A stretch of 64,000 nt of DNA, taken from assembly GCA_016946835.1 (NCBI GenBank), contig JACVTC010000028.1, positions 995,001 through 1,059,000 of the forward strand. Direction: 5' to 3'. Under the pieces are notes generated by a model that did not search any database, was not told where the DNA came from, and was given only the letters and a program-made list of their open reading frames with translations. The translations under genes were made by a program, and so were the position numbers. Of this stretch, positions 59,151-64,000 are shown one piece after another. Each line of letters begins with the position of its first letter. Position 1 is the first letter of the stretch. The DNA comes from Neocallimastix lanati (nom. inval.) (lineage: Eukaryota > Neocallimastigomycota > Neocallimastigomycetes > Neocallimastigales > Neocallimastigaceae).

Positions 59151-60363
59151 TAATATATAATGTGAATAAGCAATATATATGTAATATTTAATAATTTAAT
59201 ACGTACACCTGCCCATTCAAATAAACTTGAAAGTGACATTAAATCTGGCAATTCATTTCCATCATCACCACGCCCATCTTCATTGTCATTCTTTTTATTA
59301 TATAATTATAAAATATATTAATTATATTGTCTAAAATTCTTTATTATGTATATTTAATTTATTATTATTATTAATTTTTTTTTCTTTTTTTTTTTTTTTT
59401 ATTGAATTATGAATTTTGAATTTTGATATATACTTGGAATAATTCCATTTTAATTTGAGCGTCTTCTAATTCTGAAGATTTTTCTTTTTCGCGCTATTGT
59501 TTTTTGTTTTTATTTTTTAATATTTCAGTTAAATTATTCAGTGAAATTATAAATATATTTTAATAATTAATGAAAAAAATTATTTTTATTTTTTAAAATG
59601 TATAATAAATTATAATATTGAGATATTTTATTTACTCGAAGCTCCCCATATGAATTAAATGAATCAGGAACAAACTTTTCTTTTTTTATTTGTGTTGATA
59701 ATGTTTCAAATATATCTATAAAATTAAAATTTTTTATAATTTTTTAATTAATAATTATATTTTATTAATAATTTTTTCTATCCATTATTTTATTATATAA
59801 AAAGTATATTGATAGATGTTCATACCAACTGCATTATCTATTTTTGAATCTAAAATTGACATAACAATTTGACTTAGGTGATCATATACATTTGTATCTG
59901 TTTTTGTTGAGTTTTTCATTAAAAATGTCTTTGCTACCAATAATTCTTCAGTTTCTTTTAATACGCAATCTCTTGGAATTGTAAATGAAATCTTTTTAAC
60001 AGCTTCTTCTTCTGGTTTTTGTTCCTCTACTGGTTCTACTTTTTCTTCTGATGGTTTTTCTTCAGTTATTTTTTCTTCAGTTGTTTTTTCTTCATCATTA
60101 ATTGTTTCATTTCCTTCAGTTTTTTCTTCAGTTTTTTCTTCAGCTTTATCATCATTATTTTCATCTTCTACTTTATTTTCATCTTCCTCAGAGGATTGCT
60201 TATCTTCTTTTTCTCCATTACTTAATGCATTTAAATCTTGTTCTGTGTTTTCGCTTGAAACATTTTCTCCATTATTTTCAGTGGGTACATTTCTTTCATC
60301 CATTTCAGGTGCAATGTTTGCTTGTTCTTGATTTACTTCCTCTGGAATAGCTTGCTCAGACAT
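57205..60363 (-). CDS. RSPH4A: flagellar radial spoke head protein RSPH4A/RSPH6A (RSP4/6)
   Basis: Nine minus-strand exons (60363-59826, 59715-59636, 59493-59434, 59290-59207, 59086-58666, 58528-58431, 58341-58200, 57982-57719, 57587-57205) encode 689 residues. After a Glu-rich N-terminus come [15 protein letters not shown] and [15 protein letters not shown], then [134 protein letters not shown] and IYIGDGMKC. These are the hallmarks of the RSP4/RSP6 family. The protein sits in the radial spoke head and transmits central-pair signals to axonemal dyneins, which implies a motile 9+2 flagellum. Acidic insertions and an acidic tail are lineage-specific. Lengths fit the human paralogues (about 700). 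Confidence 0.95.
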
Positions 60364-61229
60364 TTTTTTTTTATTTTATAATAAATAAAAATTTATTATA
60401 AATAAAAATATAAAGTTTTTTTTATGATTCCTTGATATTCCAGTTGTTAATATTTTTATTTAAACTTTAATATTTATTTGAAATATAATCTAATATATCT
60501 CTATTTTTTTTATTTTATATTTCTTTTAATTGAATTTTTTACTTATATTTCTTATTTTTATTTTTTATTTTTTATTTTTTATTTTTTTTATTTTTTTATT
60601 TTTTTATTTTTTTATTTTTTTATTTTTTTATTTTTTTATTTTTTATTTTTTATTTTTTATTTTTTATTTTTTATTTTTTTTTTTTTTATTTTTTATTTTT
60701 TTATTATTATTATTTTTTTTTTTTTTTTGTAAATAAAATTTTTTTTATTTCTAAAAATTATAAAATTTAATATTCACAAAAATTTAATAAAAAAAAAATT
60801 AATTATTATTTGAAAAATTTTTTAAATAAAAAAAAATTATTTATTTATTAAAATTATATATAAATTTTATTTAATATTTTATAATATTTTTTATTATATA
60901 TATATTATTGTCATCTTTTATTAATTTTTTTAATATATATATGTAAAATTATTAAATAATTAATTATGTTTTTATATTTCGGAGTTATATAAAAAAAAGT
61001 TAATAATTTATAGATTTATTATATGTTTTAATAAAAATAAATGAAAAATACATATCATGTGATTATATCAAGATACAATTATTATTTTAATAAACTTAAA
61101 AAATAATATATTATAATATATAATTTTTATAATTTAAAAGTTACAAAAAATTACCATATTATAATATATAATTATTTAGAAGTTAGTAAGTATAAATGAA
61201 TTTATATGAATGTGTATCATATTAATAAT
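60364..61229. other. AT-rich spacer with TTTTTTA simple repeat
   Basis: T-rich array (TTTTTTA and TTTTTTTA units) at 60550-60730 lies directly upstream of the radial-spoke gene, which is transcribed away from it. No gene supported in the rest. Confidence 0.6.
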
Positions 61230-63490
61230 TTAATCACTCCACTCAGAATCATCGTCATCATCATCGTTATCGCTACTTTCTTCATCTATATATGTTAAAT
61301 TGATAAAATATTTTCATTATAGGTGTATTTTATATATTATTAATTAATGCATTAATAATAAACATTTATATTAAATATAACATTACCTTCATTATTCATG
61401 TCATCTTTACGTTTTAGTAATGCCATAGCAAGAGCAGATGCTAAATCATTTGTAGGAGATGTATTAACTGGTGTTTCAATTTGTTTAACCTGTCTCTGTG
61501 AAGCTGGTTTAAGACTCGAAATACTAGCATTACGAATACTTGCCAAAAGATCATTTCTTCCATCATTATCAGACATTTGTCTTGATTTTGGTGTATTTGG
61601 ATCTTCTGTCCTATATGGTGTTAGTGGACCTGGTGGTGGAGGAGGAGGTGGAGGACCTCCAGCTGGTGGTGGAGGAGGAGCAGTTGGAGCACCACGAGAT
61701 GGAAGTGAAGGAGGAAGATCCATATTTTCACGAGATGGAAGTGGAGGAGGAAGATCCATATTTTCACGAGATGGAAGTGGAGGAGGAAGATCCATATTTT
61801 CACGAGATGGAAGTGGAGGAGGAAGAGGAGTATTACGCACAGGTGGTGTAGTTCTAGAAGGTGGTGGTGGAGGTGCCCTTTCTGATCTTGATGGAGGAGG
61901 TGGAGGAGCAGCTCTTGATCTTGATGGTGGTGGTGGTGGTGCTGTTCTTGATTTTGATGACATGGACTGAGGTGCTGTTCTACTTGGTGGCGGAGGAGGT
62001 GCTATTCCTCTGCTAGCTGGAGGTGGAGGTGCAGGTCCTCTACTTAGTGGTCGTGCGGGAGGAGGTCCCGCACTTAATCTAGATACTGGTTTATTTAGTT
62101 ATCATTTAATATTTATAATAGTAGTATTTAATATTAATGTTTTTATTATTACTATGATTATCAATGAAATTTACCTGGGGCTTGTGGCTTTGTAATTATT
62201 GTTTGAATTGGTTCTGATGTAGCAGGCTTTGAATTATTATTTTTACTTAGAAATTCAGCTATAAATTGTAAATCTTTATCATTCATGAATTGTTCCTATG
62301 ATTTATTAATTTTTATAAAATTTTTTATCATTATTAGATAATAAAAAGTGTATAAATGGTTTTAAATTTATATAATTACTTTAGTAATGTTTCTTTGACC
62401 ACTCATAATTTTGAATGCTTCTTCAATGATAGCATTATCTGATTCTGAAAAGTTGCCAAAACTTTCTGCTCCCATATGTAAAGTATGTCTTTAATTTTAT
62501 ATTATATATTATATAAATATTATATTACATTTGTAATATATTTTTTTTTTATTCGTAAATTTAATTCTTTATTGTTACATTTTATAATATTTCAATTTTT
62601 ATATATTACATACACAAAATTTGTTGGTTTACCAATTAAACTTTTATCAATAGTGCCTTTCTTCTTTTTGCCATTTTCTCTTGATTTTGAATCTTTCTTT
62701 TTATTTTTATCTTTTTTTTTCTTAGCATCTATTTTTTAAAATAATACATGATTAATATTTAAATATTTAATTGTGAATATCTTTTTTAATTTTATTATTA
62801 ATATTATTATAATTAATGTTCTTATAATGAGACAATTATATAACTATATTTAAATTACCTTTATTACTTTGAGATGATAGAATTATTGTGTTTGGTTCCG
62901 AAAGTATACTTGTTGTTTTCATACTTCTTGGAATTTGAGCTTGATTTATATATTGCATTACACATCTTAAAAAGTTTTTAGCCTCATTTTCATCAGCAAA
63001 TGATAAACCAGCAGCTGATTTCTAATTAATAAAATTAAAATGGTTTAAATTTATATTTTAAAATAATTTTCATTGCTTTTTATTTAATAGTTCATATATT
63101 TCTTATAAAATAATATGTATTATAAAATTTTTTTTACATCAGTGTAAAAACTATGGAAGAAATTACATTCTTCCTTGTATTTCATTTGCTTTAAAATTGG
63201 ATATTCCCATAAAACTTCACCATTTCTCTTTATTAATTAATTATGATATATTCATATTATTTTGTTAAGTGAATATTCCAATATTATTCAATAATAAGGT
63301 ATATTTATTTTATTTTAATATATATAGAAAGATATATATAAAGAAATGTCTTATTTACTTGTATATCTAATAGTTTTAAATAGTATGAACTTGAATTATC
63401 ATATACAACTGTAATTGCACCTAGTGATTGATATGTCCAATTGTTTCTGTCCGGATATGCCAAATATAATCTAGCTACAGCAGTATTCAT
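61230..63490 (-). CDS. WAS: WASP-family Arp2/3 activator (WH1-CRIB-polyproline-WCA)
   Basis: Eight minus-strand exons (63490-63359, 63227-63138, 63021-62859, 62728-62614, 62488-62380, 62295-62175, 62085-61387, 61285-61230) encode 494 residues. WH1/EVH1: ARLYLAYPDRNNWTYQSLG, AITVVYDNSSSYYLKLLD and FFHSFYTDKSAAGLSFAD. A Lys-rich basic stretch follows, then a CRIB motif (IGKPTNFVHTLHMG), which binds active Cdc42/Rac, and a helical autoinhibitory-like part. The proline-rich middle has repeated PPPPPSR units for SH3 proteins and profilin. The C-terminus carries a WH2 (DLLASIRNASISSLKP), a central helix (LASALAMALLKRK) and an acidic tail ending DDDDSEWSD with the key Trp that docks on Arp2/3. Yeast Las17 lacks the CRIB, so this gene keeps the ancestral full set. 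It promotes branched actin at the cortex. Confidence 0.95.
61684..61818 (-). repeat. in-frame 45-bp tandem repeat in the WASP polyproline region
   Basis: Three near-identical 45-bp units encode LPSRENMDLPPPLPS-type blocks, including the AGATCCATATTTTCACGAG word at 61717, 61753 and 61789 (36-bp spacing within the block). The coding frame is kept, so copy number would change the polyproline spacer length. Confidence 0.75.
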
Positions 63491-63959
63491 AATCTTTGTT
63501 ATATGTAGTATAGTAAATTATATATTAATAATGAATATATTTTATATTATTAGTAAATAAAAAATATATATTTAAATTTTTATTTATTTATTTAGCTATT
63601 TATTTAAATATTTATATAGTTTATATTTTAGAGTATAACACTTTATAAAATATTATTAATTTACAGTTATTTTTGATAATATTATTATCATCATTAACAT
63701 ATTTTTATTAAATATAAATATAATATATATTGTTAAAACATGCACACATAAATAATAATAGCAATAATAATTAAATAATAATAACGATAATAATTAAATA
63801 ATAATAATAATTACAATAGTTAAAATAATAATTGCAATAATGGCAACAATAATAACAATAATAATTAAAATAATAATAATTATAATATTAATGATGATAA
63901 TAATTACAATTATAACAATGACTATAATAATTACAATTATTTATGATAATAATAATTAC

Positions 63960-64000
<41 letters not shown>
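63491..64000. other. AT-rich upstream region of WASP gene
   Basis: Promoter side of the WASP gene. Beyond 63750 it becomes a degenerate AAT/AATT/AAC array that runs to the end of the window (perfect AAT from 63960). No gene supported. Confidence 0.55.

Noticed and set aside
60478-60736. Phe/Leu-rich open frames resembling membrane proteins
   Set aside because: The sequence is a TTTTTTA simple repeat upstream of the radial-spoke gene.
61398-61970. Plus-strand frame of 190 Gly-rich residues
   Set aside because: It is antisense to the polyproline part of WASP; the minus strand carries the WH2, CRIB and WH1 motifs and the splice sites.

Overview
The window is a very AT-rich eukaryotic nuclear segment. 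Its protein genes carry many short GT-AG introns, apart from one long intronless gene. The gene content suggests a flagellated (zoosporic) fungus, most likely an anaerobic gut fungus (Neocallimastigomycota). The reasons are fungal-type LEU1 and LEU2 sequences, a flagellar radial-spoke head protein, extreme A+T content, long AAT, TTTTA and AAAT microsatellites, and homopolymer-rich introns. The organism is inferred; nothing in the window names it.

Layout. 1-8.4 kb: an intronless class-V aminotransferase (+), an AN1 zinc-finger/UIM protein of the ZFAND2 type spliced from seven small exons (-), and an internally deleted Ty1/copia element (-). 9.8-17.9 kb: a 22-exon ABCC-type ABC transporter (+) whose degenerate ATP site has lost its key residues. 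20.2-23.2 kb: a RanBP9/Gid1-like CTLH-complex protein (+). 24.5-25.6 kb: a decayed Ty3/gypsy-type gag (-). 28.2-31.8 kb: a striking LEU2-LEU1 fusion (+) predicted to catalyse both isopropylmalate isomerisation and dehydrogenation. 32.5-35.3 kb: a LINE with stops and a frameshift, then a tiny LINE tail. 36.5-37.7 kb: a TTTTA satellite with regular interruptions. 38.1-39.1 kb: ribosomal protein L6 with a probable 5'UTR intron (+). 40-41.9 kb: nested LINE fragments. 44.8-46.4 kb: a pyridoxamine-phosphate-oxidase-like flavoprotein (+). 47.3-49.9 kb: a rearranged zone with a prefoldin-4-like remnant and a large inverted duplication of the 5' end of the next gene. 49.6-53.0 kb: an MCM-binding protein (+). 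53.6-56.4 kb: a two-finger GATA factor and an Asn-rich reading frame (-). 57.2-60.4 kb: radial spoke head protein 4/6 (-). 61.2-63.5 kb: a WASP protein with WH1, CRIB, polyproline and WCA modules (-).

The genes are housekeeping, motility and metabolic genes and do not form an operon-like system. RSPH4/6 and WASP both serve cell motility or the cytoskeleton in a zoospore. LEU2-LEU1 and RPL6 share a codon choice (GGT, GCT, CCA, AAG) typical of strong expression. Exon boundaries given below were derived by hand from splice sites and reading-phase bookkeeping; they close in frame for every multi-exon gene, but one MCMBP junction rests on a doubtful 14-base exon.
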